Source: Pseudomonadota bacterium
GTDB lineage: Bacteria > Pseudomonadota > Gammaproteobacteria > Ga0077536
DNA length: 64,000 nucleotides
Direction: 5' to 3'
Assembly: GCA_016719885.1 (NCBI GenBank)
Contig: JADJYF010000019.1
Coordinates: 93,297 to 157,296 of the forward strand
The translations under genes were made by a program, and so were the position numbers. Positions 1 through 8,297 of this stretch are shown in pieces (positions within the stretch are counted from its first letter, which is position 1; every line of letters begins with the position of its first letter). The notes beneath the pieces were generated by a model, which was not told the origin of the DNA, did no database searches, and saw nothing but the letters and a program-made list of their open reading frames with translations.

Positions 1-332
1 TGCAGGACTTTCGCATGCTGACCACCGCGCTGCGCATCAACCGTGAAGTGGGTGGCAACCTTGCCGAGACCGTCGAATCGCTGGCCGACACCCTGCGGCG
101 CAAGTCGACCATGGAAGGCAAGATCCGCAGCCTGACCGCGCAGGGCAAGCTGCAGGGCATCGTCATGACCGGTCTGCCTGTGCTGCTCGGCGTGCTGCTC
201 AATTTTCTCGAACCGGAGGCGATGGCCAAGCTGTGGACCACCGGCGTCGGCTGGATCGTGCTGACGGTCATCATCGTCATGGAACTCATGGGCTACGCCA
301 TGATCAAGAAAATCACCTCGATCGATGTATGA
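1..332 (+). CDS. tadB: Tad pilus inner-membrane platform protein TadB, C-terminal end (partial)
   Basis: The open frame runs in from the left edge, so only about the last 110 residues are present. The visible part is the end of a type II secretion F (T2SF) domain: a helical segment with the NREVGGNLAETVESLA pattern, then two hydrophobic membrane segments (around GIVMTGLPVLLGVLLNFLE and GWIVLTVIIVMELMGYAMI). TadB forms the inner-membrane platform of the Tad (type IVc) pilus together with TadC, which follows 12 bases downstream on the same strand. Assignment as TadB rather than another T2SF protein rests mainly on the tadC-tadD-tadE-like order behind it. The start codon lies outside the window. 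Confidence 0.88.
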   Translation, partial: QDFRMLTTALRINREVGGNLAETVESLADTLRRKSTMEGKIRSLTAQGKLQGIVMTGLPVLLGVLLNFLEPEAMAKLWTTGVGWIVLTVIIVMELMGYAMIKKITSIDV

Positions 333-344
333 GGACCGCCCGCC

Positions 345-1235
345 ATGGATAAGCTGAGCGGCCCGATGCCGTGGCTGATCTCCATCGCCTGGGGGCTCTC
401 GGCGATGTCCTTCCTGTTGTTCATCCTGTGGCTGAACGCGCAGATGGAAGAGGAAGACCGTGCCTACATGGATCCGCTGCCGCCGCTGCTGAAAGTGATC
501 TGGCCGTTCATCCAGGTCATCGCCAACTTCATCTGCGTGTTCCTGCCCTACGACTACATGGAAATGGTCGAGAAGCGCCTGCAGCGCACCGGCGTGTCCT
601 ACCTGCTGACCGCCGACCAGTACGTGGCCCTGCAGATCTTCATGGCGCTGATCATGCCGCCGGTGGTGTGGATGTGCCTCGCGGTCATGCACAAATCGTT
701 TCCGCTCGCGATCATCGTCGCGCCGCTGCTTGGCTTCCTGTTTCCCAACGTGTGGCTGTCGGATACGCGCAAGCGGCGCGAACTCGGCGTGATCCGTTCC
801 ATGCCCGTCTATCTCGATTTCATCACCATGTGCGTGGAGGCGGGCCTGAACCTTTCCGGCGCGCTCGGCCAGGCGATGGAGAAGGCGCCGCCCGGGCCGT
901 TGCGCAACGAGTTCGCGGTGGTCTTGCGCGACCTGCGCTCGGGGCTGACGCGCGCCGACGCGCTACGGCGCATGGCCGATCGGCTCGACATTACCGAGGT
1001 CACGAGCTTCGTCAGCGCCGTGATCCAGGCCGAACGCATGGGCGCGAGCCTCGCCATGGTGCTGCGTGTGCAGGCCGAGCAGCGCCGCAACGAGCGCTTT
1101 CAACGTGCCGAGAAACTCGCCATGGAAGCGCCCATCAAGCTGGTCGGTCCGCTCATCATTTTCATTTTCCCGGTGACCTTCATCGTGCTCGCATTTCCCA
1201 TCGTGATGAAATTCATGGCCCAGGGGGGCATGTGA
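345..1235 (+). CDS. tadC: Tad pilus inner-membrane platform protein TadC
   Basis: A 296-residue membrane protein with a T2SF domain in its second half. Hydrophobic segments lie near residues 10-30, 55-75, 95-140 and 265-290, and the cytoplasmic helical part carries the family-like stretch MPVYLDFITMCVEAGLNLSG and RSGLTRADALRRMADR. TadC works with TadB as the assembly platform that pushes Flp pilin subunits out of the inner membrane. It is the second gene of the visible tad operon: the upstream tadB stop is 12 bases away, and its own TGA overlaps the GTG start of the next gene, which suggests coupled translation. Length fits the family. Confidence 0.92.
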   Translation: MDKLSGPMPWLISIAWGLSAMSFLLFILWLNAQMEEEDRAYMDPLPPLLKVIWPFIQVIANFICVFLPYDYMEMVEKRLQRTGVSYLLTADQYVALQIFMALIMPPVVWMCLAVMHKSFPLAIIVAPLLGFLFPNVWLSDTRKRRELGVIRSMPVYLDFITMCVEAGLNLSGALGQAMEKAPPGPLRNEFAVVLRDLRSGLTRADALRRMADRLDITEVTSFVSAVIQAERMGASLAMVLRVQAEQRRNERFQRAEKLAMEAPIKLVGPLIIFIFPVTFIVLAFPIVMKFMAQGGM

Positions 1236-1789
1236 CGAGGCTCTTTCGGGTGCTGCTGCTGGCGGCCAGCGTGGGATTGGCGGCTTGCAGTTCGACGCCG
1301 CACAAGTTCGGCGGGCGCAGCGCCGACGACGTCAAGGCCACCGCCGCGCGCGCCGAGCAGAGTTATGCCAACAGCGAATGGGCGGCGGCGGCCGATGCCT
1401 ATGGCGTGCTGGTGGAAGAGATGCCGCAGGACACCCACCTGTGGTTCCGCTATGCCAACGCACTGGCGCGCTCCGACCAGCCCGACAAGGCCGTGACCGC
1501 CTACCGCGAAGTGCTGGTGCGCGACGCGCATTACTCCAAGGCCTGGTTCAACATGGGTATCGTGCAGCTGCGCCAGGCGGCCAACAGTTTTTCGCGCATG
1601 GGCAGCAACATCAGCGCTGATGACCCGCTGCGCGCCCAGGGCGAGCAAGTCTATGCCGGCATCACGCGCCTGCTCGGCGACGATGGCAACGTCAAACCGG
1701 CGGGCGCCATGGGCAAGGCCAAGCCGGGCCCGGTCGCGCCTTCGTCGCCGCCCGCCAGCGACCACGATGCCGGCGGCGCGAGCCACTGA
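1232..1789 (+). CDS. tadD: TadD-like TPR lipoprotein
   Basis: The protein of 185 residues starts at a GTG that overlaps the tadC stop (GTGA). It has a lipoprotein signal peptide: VTR, a hydrophobic core LFRVLLLAASVGL, and the lipobox LAAC with the acylated Cys at about residue 18. The rest is helical and fits tetratricopeptide repeats, for example AEQSYANSEWAAAADAYGVL and KAWFNMGIVQLRQA, followed by a low-complexity Pro/Ala tail. TadD lipoproteins are needed for Tad pilus assembly, probably in outer-membrane secretin assembly. The GTG start is preferred because it alone gives the signal peptide and the operon overlap. A longer in-frame extension upstream is only the shadow of tadC. Confidence 0.85.
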   Translation: MTRLFRVLLLAASVGLAACSSTPHKFGGRSADDVKATAARAEQSYANSEWAAAADAYGVLVEEMPQDTHLWFRYANALARSDQPDKAVTAYREVLVRDAHYSKAWFNMGIVQLRQAANSFSRMGSNISADDPLRAQGEQVYAGITRLLGDDGNVKPAGAMGKAKPGPVAPSSPPASDHDAGGASH

Positions 1790-1796
1790 CACACGC

Positions 1797-2615
1797 ATGA
1801 CCGCCGCGTTCGCACGCGGCGCGGTGCGCGGCCAGGCGATGGTCGAGTTCGTGGTGATCGCGTCGGTGCTGCTGCTGTTGATCATGGGCACCATCCAGTT
1901 CGCCATGATCTACCAGGCCAAGATCACGCTGAACTATGCCGCCTTCGAGACCGCGCGCGCCGGCTCGGTGAACAATGCGCGCATGTGGGCCATGGAACTC
2001 GCGTTCGCGCGCGCCATGGCGCCGCTCTATACCACGCCCTATGTGAAAGAGAGCGGCGGCACCTGCAGGAGCGAGTTCGAACTCGGACGTTTCGAGGGCG
2101 CCAACGTCGCGCTCGAACTCAGCAACGTCAAATGCGCGCGCGAGCACGTGCGCGACATGCTGGCCGAGGGCAATGCGCGCATCCTGCTGGTCAATCCCGG
2201 CCCGGATTCCTTCGACGGCGACAATGCCGTCACCGAGCATGGCCGCACCTTCATTCCCAACGACAACCTCATGTACCGCAGCGCCTTTCCCGACGCGCTG
2301 TCGGGGCAGTCGGTGCAGGACGCCAACCTCATCAAGGTGCACATCGGCTATTGCTTCGAACTGCTGGTGCCCTTGGTCGACAGGCTCATCAATCGCATGG
2401 TGGCGACCGCACCCAGCGCCCTCGAGCCCGAGAACTTCGGTCCGGCGGCGGCCGGCAGCTTCGCCGCTGCCTGTACCGCCGCGCATGAGCCGGAACGCTA
2501 CGGCGTGCCGATCTACGCGCAGGCCGTGATGCGCATGCAATCGGAGCCGGTGCGCGACGCATTCTGCTCCGGCCAGTGCAGCGAGGAAAGCGGCTGGCCG
2601 CGCGACAAGTTCTGA
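1797..2615 (+). CDS. TadE/TadF-like minor pseudopilin
   Basis: A 272-residue protein with the N-terminal signature of TadE-like proteins: a short basic leader, GQAMVEFVVIASVLLLLIMG with the conserved Glu after the processing region, and one hydrophobic helix, then a long periplasmic domain with several cysteines. TadE/TadF proteins are processed by a prepilin peptidase and act as minor pseudopilins of the Tad machine. It starts 7 bases after the tadD-like stop and ends the visible operon. The ATG at 1797 is chosen because the pseudopilin motif follows directly; the longer frame from 1620 reads antisense-like composition inside tadD. Whether it is the E or F paralogue cannot be decided here. 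Confidence 0.82.
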   Translation: MTAAFARGAVRGQAMVEFVVIASVLLLLIMGTIQFAMIYQAKITLNYAAFETARAGSVNNARMWAMELAFARAMAPLYTTPYVKESGGTCRSEFELGRFEGANVALELSNVKCAREHVRDMLAEGNARILLVNPGPDSFDGDNAVTEHGRTFIPNDNLMYRSAFPDALSGQSVQDANLIKVHIGYCFELLVPLVDRLINRMVATAPSALEPENFGPAAAGSFAAACTAAHEPERYGVPIYAQAVMRMQSEPVRDAFCSGQCSEESGWPRDKF

Positions 2616-2625
2616 GGATATCGAT

Positions 2626-2643
2626 GTCAGGCTGCAGCCTGAC
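2626..2643. repeat. 18-bp perfect palindrome after the tad operon
   Basis: GTCAGGCTGCAGCCTGAC reads the same on both strands. It lies 10 bases after the tadE-like stop and about 55 bases before a REP copy. There is no T-run, so it is not a good intrinsic terminator. It may be a second class of REP-like palindrome. Confidence 0.5.
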
Positions 2644-2697
2644 CCACAACGAAGACCGCTCTCCCCTGGAAACGGGCGCCAGCCTGACGAGCGCAGC

Positions 2698-2720
2698 GTG
2701 CGAATGAATTCGCACCTACA
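2698..2720 (+). repeat. REP-like palindromic element, copy 1
   Basis: GTGCGAATGAATTCGCAC with CCTACA tail. The 8-bp arms GTGCGAAT/ATTCGCAC flank a GA loop. The same element recurs at 3764, 14740, 14801, 23407, 23471 and 25536, always between genes. It sits 33 bases upstream of the nitrilase start. Confidence 0.75.
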
Positions 2721-2753
2721 ATAGGCGCCGTCGCAGATCGTCCAGGAGCATTC

Positions 2754-3719
2754 ATGACCACCATCAAAGTCGCCGCCGTGCAGGCCGCGCCGGCATTTCT
2801 GGACCTGCCCGGCAGTGTCGCCAAGGCCATTGCCCTCATCGACGAGGCCGGTCGCCAGGGCGTCGAGCTGTTGGCGTTTCCCGAAACCTGGATACCGGGC
2901 TATCCATTCTGGATGTGGCTCGATTCGCCGGCCTGGGGCATGCGCTTCGTCGCACGCTATCACCACAATTCGATGGAGGCGGGCGGCGCCGAAGACCAGG
3001 CCATCGCCGAGGCGGCGCGGCGCAACGGCGTGATGGTAGCGATGGGCGTGTCGGAGCGCGACGGCGGCAGCCTGTACATGGGCCAATGGCTGTACGGCGC
3101 CGATGGCCGCGTGCTGGCGCGGCGGCGCAAACTGAAACCGACCCATGTCGAGCGCACGCTGTTCGGTGAAGGCGATGGCAGTGACCTGCTGGTTACCGAA
3201 ACGCCGCTCGGACGGGTCGGCGCGCTGTGCTGCTGGGAACATCTGCAGCCGCTCACCAAGTACGCGATGTACGCGCAGCACGAGCAGATCCATATCGCGG
3301 CGTGGCCGAGCTTCAGTCTCTACGTCGGCGCGGCCTACGCACTCGGGCCGGAAGTGAACACCGCCGCCAGCCAGCTGTATGCGGCCGAGGGCCAGTGTTT
3401 CGTGCTCGCCGCCTGCGCGGTGGTGTCCGACGACATGATCGAGATGATGTGCGACACGCCGGCCAAGCGCGAGCTGCTCAAGAGCGGCGGCGGCCATGCG
3501 CGCATCTTCGGGCCGGACGGCGCGCCGCTGGCGACGCCGCTCGCGCCCGACGCCGAAGGCCTGCTGGTAGCTGACATCGACCTCGAGGCGATCACCTACG
3601 CCAAGTCGGCGGCCGATCCGGTGGGCCATTATTCGCGTCCCGACGTGTTGCGTCTCATGTTCAATCCGCAGGCCACGCCACGCGTGGTGCCGCTCGAATC
3701 GGACTTCGAGAGTCCGTAG
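2754..3719 (+). CDS. Nitrilase (carbon-nitrogen hydrolase family)
   Basis: A 321-residue cytoplasmic enzyme of the nitrilase superfamily. The catalytic triad is visible: Glu44 in FPETW, Lys126 in RRKLKPTH and Cys160 in GALCCWEH. The CWEH context and the HVERTLFGEGDGSDL stretch are those of true nitrilases that turn an organic nitrile into the carboxylic acid and ammonia, rather than of amidases or NAD synthetase domains. Length fits. It stands alone behind a REP element and is followed after 80 bases by an SDR gene on the same strand. The substrate (aliphatic, aryl or cyanide) cannot be read from the sequence. Confidence 0.9.
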   Translation: MTTIKVAAVQAAPAFLDLPGSVAKAIALIDEAGRQGVELLAFPETWIPGYPFWMWLDSPAWGMRFVARYHHNSMEAGGAEDQAIAEAARRNGVMVAMGVSERDGGSLYMGQWLYGADGRVLARRRKLKPTHVERTLFGEGDGSDLLVTETPLGRVGALCCWEHLQPLTKYAMYAQHEQIHIAAWPSFSLYVGAAYALGPEVNTAASQLYAAEGQCFVLAACAVVSDDMIEMMCDTPAKRELLKSGGGHARIFGPDGAPLATPLAPDAEGLLVADIDLEAITYAKSAADPVGHYSRPDVLRLMFNPQATPRVVPLESDFESP

Positions 3720-3763
3720 GCGCGCATTCAAGGGTGCGCGAGCGCCCGCTTCAGATAGTCAAT

Positions 3764-3786
3764 GTGCGAATGAATTCGCACCTACA
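3764..3786 (+). repeat. REP-like palindromic element, copy 2
   Basis: Perfect copy of GTGCGAATGAATTCGCAC followed by CCTACA, in the gap between the nitrilase and SDR genes, ending 13 bases before the SDR start. Confidence 0.75.
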
Positions 3787-3799
3787 GGGCAGGCACTAC

Positions 3800-4578
3800 A
3801 TGATCAATGAACTGTTCTCCGTCGCCGGCAAGACCGTGCTGATCACCGGCGGCTCGCGCGGTATCGGCTACATGATGGCCCACGGTTTCGTGGCGGCCGG
3901 CGCGCGCGTGTACATCTCCTCGCGCAAGCCGGAAGTGTGCGACGCGGCGGCGGCCGAGCTCGGCAAGCTCGGCACCTGTGTGTCACTGCCTGCCGATCTC
4001 GGCAAGATGAGCGAGGTCGAACGGGTCGCGACCGAACTGCTGGCGCGCGAAGAGCGCGTGCATGTGCTCATCAACAATGCCGGCGCGACCTGGGGCAGCA
4101 CCATCGACGCGTTTCCGGAGGCGGGGTGGGACAAGGTCATGGACTTGAACGTCAAATCACCGTTCTTTCTGCTGCAGAAGCTGTTGCCGGGCCTGGAGCG
4201 CGCGGCGCGCGCGCTGACGATCCGGCGCGCGTCATCAACGTCGGCTCGGTCGACGGCATGCATACACCGCTGTTTGAGAATTTCTCCTATGCGCCGTCCA
4301 AGGCCGCCTTGCATCACCTGACCCGCATGCTGGCCGCGCATCTCGCCAAGCGCCACATCAATGTCAATTGCATCGCGCCCGGCCCCTTCGATACCGACAT
4401 GATGCGGCCCATGGTCAAGTCCATGGGGCTGGACGGTGTGACTTCCAACGTGCCGATGGGGCGCATGGGCGACACCCTGGACGCCGCCGGCGTCGCCATC
4501 TTTCTCGCCTCGCGCGCGTCGGCCTATGTCACCGGCACCGTGCTGCCGGTGGATGGCGGGCTGTTCGGAGCGTCATGA
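3800..4578 (+). pseudogene. SDR-family oxidoreductase, frameshifted
   Basis: Short-chain dehydrogenase/reductase split over two frames. The first frame starts at ATG 3800 and gives the NAD(P)-binding motif TGGSRGIGY, the NNAG motif and most of the Rossmann core. Near 4205-4214, in a GCGCGCGCGC run, the frame breaks; the continuation gives VINVGSVDG, the catalytic YAPSK (Tyr-x-x-x-Lys), and NCIAPGPFDTDM, ending in the usual PVDGG tail at 4578. Removing one GC unit (or adding one base) restores a protein of about 258 residues, normal for classical SDRs. All catalytic parts are intact, so a consensus indel is as likely as real decay. Substrate unknown; it may act with the nearby nitrilase. Confidence 0.8.
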
Positions 4579-4629
4579 GCTTGGCGGCTTGCAAGCGCGC
4601 GGCCTCGAGAGCGGTGGGTCGCCGCGGCC

Positions 4630-5250
4630 ATGGCGGTTCTTGACCCGGCCTACGCCGAGCTGCTGAGGGACTACGATCTCACGCAGCTCGATCGGCACGA
4701 GGGCGCGATCTACGTGCTTAGCGACGATTGGCGCCTGCGCTATTTCAATGATGGCTGGTCCCGATTCGCGCAGGACAATGGCGGCGAGCCCGCGCTCAGC
4801 CAGCGCTACCCACTCGGTGCACCGGTCTTCGATGCCTTCTCGCCGCCCGCGCTGCGCGAATTCTTTCAATTCCATTACCGCCAGTGTCGCGCCGAGGCGC
4901 GCCCGTGGAGCCACGACTACGAGTGCTCGAGCGCCCATGAGTACCGACGTTTTCGCCAATTCGTCTATCCGTTGAAAGGTGAGGGCGTGATGGTCGTCAA
5001 CTCGAAACGAGTGGCGCGGCCGCGGCTGGAACTGCCGACATCGGTGCAGCCCGCGGAATCGGACTACCGCGATGGCGCGGGTCTGGTACATCAGTGCGCA
5101 CACTGTCGCCGCATACGCTCGGCCGCCAATCACGACAGTTGGGACTGGATACCGGCGTGGGTCGCGCACATGCCGCGTCGCTGCAGCCATGGACTGTGTC
5201 CGCATTGCCTGGTGTATTACTATCTCGCGCCATCATCGCCGACCAACTAA
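4630..5250 (+). CDS. PAS-domain protein with C-terminal Cys module
   Basis: A 206-residue soluble protein. Residues ~20-120 look like a PAS fold (AIYVLSDDWRLRYFNDGWSRF, then VFDAFSPPALREFF). The C-terminus carries CAHCRRIR, a WDWIPAW stretch and SHGLCPHCLVYY. This Cys-Trp-Cys arrangement is known from the ends of many PAS, GAF or receiver-domain signalling proteins, where it reads C-x-x-C-[KR]-x-[IV]-R ... W ... SHG-x-C-P-x-C. It probably binds a metal, which is inference. There is no kinase, cyclase or DNA-binding domain, so it would have to pass its signal to a partner. It starts 51 bases after the SDR gene. Confidence 0.65.
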   Translation: MAVLDPAYAELLRDYDLTQLDRHEGAIYVLSDDWRLRYFNDGWSRFAQDNGGEPALSQRYPLGAPVFDAFSPPALREFFQFHYRQCRAEARPWSHDYECSSAHEYRRFRQFVYPLKGEGVMVVNSKRVARPRLELPTSVQPAESDYRDGAGLVHQCAHCRRIRSAANHDSWDWIPAWVAHMPRRCSHGLCPHCLVYYYLAPSSPTN

Positions 5251-5288
5251 GGGGTGGGCGGCGCGCGCAGGCGCGACGCGCGAGTTCG

Positions 5289-6899
5289 CTAGCGCTGATC
5301 CTCCAGCACCATGGCCGCGCCTTTCTCGGCGATCATGGTGACCGGCGCGTTGGTATTGCCGGAAGTGATGCGCGGCATGATGGAGGCATCGATCACGCGC
5401 AGGCCGGCTATGCCGCGCACGCGCAGGCGTCCGTCCACCACCGCTTGCGCATCGCTGCCCATGCGGCAGGTGCCGACCGGGTGGAAGATGGTGGTGCCGA
5501 GATCACCAGCCGCGCGGCGCAGTTCTTCATCGCTGTCGCAGGACGGGCCGGGGCGGAACTCCTCGGGTTCGAAGCGCGCCAGCGCCGGCGCCTGCATGAT
5601 GCGACGCGTGAAGCGCATGGCATCGACCGCGACCTTGAGGTCGTCCTCGGTGGAAAGATAGTTGAGTGCGATGACCGGCTCGGCGCCGGGCTCTGGCGAG
5701 GCGATGTGCACGTGGCCGCGACTCTCGGGCCGCAAGTTGCAGACCGAGGGGGTGATGGCCGGAAAGGGGTGCAGCGGCGAGCCGAACTTGTCCAGCGTCA
5801 GGGGCTGCACATGCCATTCGATGTTTGGCACGTCGCGTGACGGGTCGCTGCGCGCGAAGGCGCCGAGCTGGCTGGGCGGCATGGTCAGCGGGCCGCGTCG
5901 GCGCAGCAGGTAATCGAGGCCCATGAAGGCGCGCCCCCACAGTGAATTGGCCTGCTCGTTCAAGGTGCGGGTGTTGCGCACCTTGTACATCATGCGAATC
6001 TGCAGATGGTCGTGCAGGTTGGCGCCGACCGCCGGCATCTCGTGCAGCACCTCGATGCCGTGCTGGCGCAGCAGCGCGGCCGGGCCGACGCCCGACAGCT
6101 GCAGGATCTGCGGCGAGGCGATGGCGCCGGCCGCGAGTATCACTTCGCGGCGCGCGCCGGCGCGGGTTTCGGCCGCGCCCTGGACGCGGTAGCGCACGCC
6201 GCGCGCGCGCTTTGCGCCGTCGCGATTTTCGATATCGAGCGTCGTCACCAGGGCATGGGTGATGACGGTCAGATTGGGGCGATGGCGTACCGGATGCAGG
6301 AAGGCCTTGGCATTGCTCCAACGCACGCCGCGCCGTTGATTCATCTGGAAGTAGGCACAACCGTCGTTGTCGCCACGATTGAATTCCTGGATGGGCGGTA
6401 TGCCGCTCTCGGCGGCCGCTGCGCGCCAGGCGTCGAGGATGTCCCAGCTTACGCGTCGCTCCTCGACGCGCAGCTCGCCGCCGGCGCCATGGAATTCATC
6501 GGCGCCGTGCACGTAGTCCTCGCTGCGCTTGAACCACGGCAGCACGTCCTGCCAAGCCCAGCCCGGCAGTCCAAGCGCTGCCCAGTGATCGTAATCCGCG
6601 GCCTGGCCACGCATGTAGATCATGGCGTTGATCGACGAGCAGCCGCCCAGCACCCGGCCGCGCGCATAACCCAGGCTGCGGCCGTTGAGCCCCGCGTCCT
6701 CGGTGGTCTTGAAGCACCAGTCGGTGCGCGGATTGGCGATGGTGTAGAGATAGCCGACCGGCACGTGGATCCAGAAATAATCATCCGCGCCGCCGGCTTC
6801 CAGCAGCAGCACGCGGTTGTTGGGATCCTTGCTCAGGCGGTTGGCAAGCAGGCAGCCGGCCGAGCCGGCGCCGACGATGATGTAGTCGTAGTCTTGCAC
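5289..6899 (-). CDS. GMC-family FAD oxidoreductase (choline dehydrogenase-like)
   Basis: A 536-residue flavoprotein of the glucose-methanol-choline family. It begins with the FAD-binding motif DYIIVGAGSAGCLLANRLS, has the GMC signature GRVLGGCSSINAMIYMRG near residue 85, and ends with HPVGTCRMG (catalytic His region) and the GNTNAPVTMIAEKGA tail. Such enzymes oxidise alcohols to aldehydes or acids with FAD. It is the last gene of a minus-strand run LLM flavoprotein, alpha/beta hydrolase, GFA protein, GMC oxidoreductase, 51 bases after the GFA gene. The substrate is unknown; the best general label is alcohol or choline dehydrogenase-like. Confidence 0.9.
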   Translation of the reverse strand: MQDYDYIIVGAGSAGCLLANRLSKDPNNRVLLLEAGGADDYFWIHVPVGYLYTIANPRTDWCFKTTEDAGLNGRSLGYARGRVLGGCSSINAMIYMRGQAADYDHWAALGLPGWAWQDVLPWFKRSEDYVHGADEFHGAGGELRVEERRVSWDILDAWRAAAAESGIPPIQEFNRGDNDGCAYFQMNQRRGVRWSNAKAFLHPVRHRPNLTVITHALVTTLDIENRDGAKRARGVRYRVQGAAETRAGARREVILAAGAIASPQILQLSGVGPAALLRQHGIEVLHEMPAVGANLHDHLQIRMMYKVRNTRTLNEQANSLWGRAFMGLDYLLRRRGPLTMPPSQLGAFARSDPSRDVPNIEWHVQPLTLDKFGSPLHPFPAITPSVCNLRPESRGHVHIASPEPGAEPVIALNYLSTEDDLKVAVDAMRFTRRIMQAPALARFEPEEFRPGPSCDSDEELRRAAGDLGTTIFHPVGTCRMGSDAQAVVDGRLRVRGIAGLRVIDASIMPRITSGNTNAPVTMIAEKGAAMVLEDQR

Positions 6900-6950
6900 G
6901 TGGCCGAGGCCCGGAAGCGGGTCGGGCCCGCCTCCAGGCGACGCACTCCC

Positions 6951-7379
6951 TTATTCCGGCAGGGTGTCACCCGAGCCGCCGAATTCCTTCGGCAGGTCTT
7001 TGAACTTCGGCAGGCCGTCCTTGATGGCGATCATCTTCTCGCCGTAGAACACGTGCAGGCCCGGCTCGAACTTCAAGGTCGGCAGCACGGCCGCGAACAC
7101 GTCGGACATGCCCATGCCCGGATGATCGTTCATGACATGGCCGCCGCACTTGGTGCACCACTTGCGGTGGCTGTTGTCGGTCTTGGCGAAGGTGCCGATG
7201 AGGTCCGCGCCGGCGGTAATCTTGACCACGTCTTTCGGCCACAGCGCGAAGCTGTTGACCGGGCCCGCCGACCAGATGCGGCAGGATTCGCAATGGCAGA
7301 TGCCCATCGCCGCCGGCGTACCGCTGACTTCGAATTGCACGGCGCCGCAGAAGCAGCTGCCCTTGTGTGTATCACTCAT
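6951..7379 (-). CDS. GFA-family zinc protein
   Basis: A 142-residue protein of the GFA (glutathione-dependent formaldehyde-activating enzyme) family, a small zinc-binding fold. The zinc ligands are visible: CFCGAVQFEVSG near residue 9, CHCESCRIW near residue 30, and CTKCGGHV near residue 97. Although the family name comes from formaldehyde-glutathione chemistry, most members have no proven activity. It lies 51 bases upstream of the GMC oxidoreductase and could deal with an aldehyde made by that enzyme, which is inference from position only. Confidence 0.85.
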   Translation of the reverse strand: MSDTHKGSCFCGAVQFEVSGTPAAMGICHCESCRIWSAGPVNSFALWPKDVVKITAGADLIGTFAKTDNSHRKWCTKCGGHVMNDHPGMGMSDVFAAVLPTLKFEPGLHVFYGEKMIAIKDGLPKFKDLPKEFGGSGDTLPE

Positions 7380-7499
7380 GGTGTTCTCCCCGGTGTGGGA
7401 AAGCAGGCCTTACCCGCTTTCCAATTGATGTTCAAATCGATGTTCAACGCGCCGCGCCGTCCAGGCGCGCGGCGCGCGTTCGTACGCCGTGCTCCGTGC

Positions 7500-8297
7500 T
7501 CAGGCCACCGCCGGCATTGCGTGGGTGCGAACGAATTCGCGCACCAGGCTGGCAAAGGCGTCCGGCTGTTCGAGTTCGGCAAGGTGCCCTGCATTGGGGA
7601 TGGTCGTCAAGCGGCTGCCGGCAATCGCATCGCGCCACGCGGGGCCATAGGCCGCCGGCACCACGGTGTCGCGCTCGGAAGTCGCGATCAAGGTCGGTGC
7701 TTCGATGCGCGGCAGGCGACGCTTGACGCCGGTGTCCGGAATCGGCCACAGGAACTTGGCGCTGGCGCGCAGGTTGAGCAGCTCCTCGACGTGCGCATCC
7801 ATCTTGTCGCGGCCGTCGAACAGGAACTGCTTGCGCATGCCGGCCTCGGAGAACAGCACTTCCGACGGCATGCCGGGATGCTGGGCGAAAGGATCGGCGC
7901 CGCCGACTTCGTCCAGCCACAGTCCCAGCGGATTGACCAGCACCAGGCTGTCGACGCGCTGCGGGGCGATGGCGGCGAGTTCGGCCGCCATCCAAGCGCC
8001 GATGCTGATGCCGACCACGTGCGCGCTCTTCACGCCCAGCGCATTCAACAGGTCGACGTTGTGCAAGGTGAGATCCAGCGGTCCCGGATCGATGTCGGTG
8101 AGGTCATCCTTGGCCGGGCCCCAGCCCGGCGCATAGGGTGCGATGACGTCGAAGGACTCGGCGAGTTTCGCCAGGGCCGCTTCGAAACCGACGATGCCCA
8201 GCATGTGATGCAGGTACAGCAGAGGCTGGCCCTGGCCCTTGCGGTAGTAGTGAACGGTGCGGTGCGCGGCGCCGACGCTGAGGGTGGCGAGATTCAT
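7500..8297 (-). CDS. Alpha/beta-fold hydrolase
   Basis: A 265-residue hydrolase with a complete triad: nucleophile Ser in GISIGAW (G-x-S-x-G), acid in SERDTVVPA, and His in NAGHLAELE. An HHMLG motif near residue 30 makes the oxyanion region. The ATG at 8297 overlaps the stop of the upstream LLM gene by one base (TGATG), pointing to coupled translation; a GTG one codon earlier is also possible. The fold covers esterases, C-C bond hydrolases and lactonases. Pairing with a flavin monooxygenase-like LLM protein suggests an ester, lactone or ring-cleavage substrate, but that is inference. Confidence 0.87.
   Translation of the reverse strand: MNLATLSVGAAHRTVHYYRKGQGQPLLYLHHMLGIVGFEAALAKLAESFDVIAPYAPGWGPAKDDLTDIDPGPLDLTLHNVDLLNALGVKSAHVVGISIGAWMAAELAAIAPQRVDSLVLVNPLGLWLDEVGGADPFAQHPGMPSEVLFSEAGMRKQFLFDGRDKMDAHVEELLNLRASAKFLWPIPDTGVKRRLPRIEAPTLIATSERDTVVPAAYGPAWRDAIAGSRLTTIPNAGHLAELEQPDAFASLVREFVRTHAMPAVA

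Noticed and set aside
7525..7546. REP-like palindrome GGTGCGAACGAATTCGCGCACC inside the hydrolase gene
   Set aside because: It has two differences from the REP consensus, lacks the CCTACA tail and encodes well-placed C-terminal residues (VREFVRTH), so chance is the simpler explanation.
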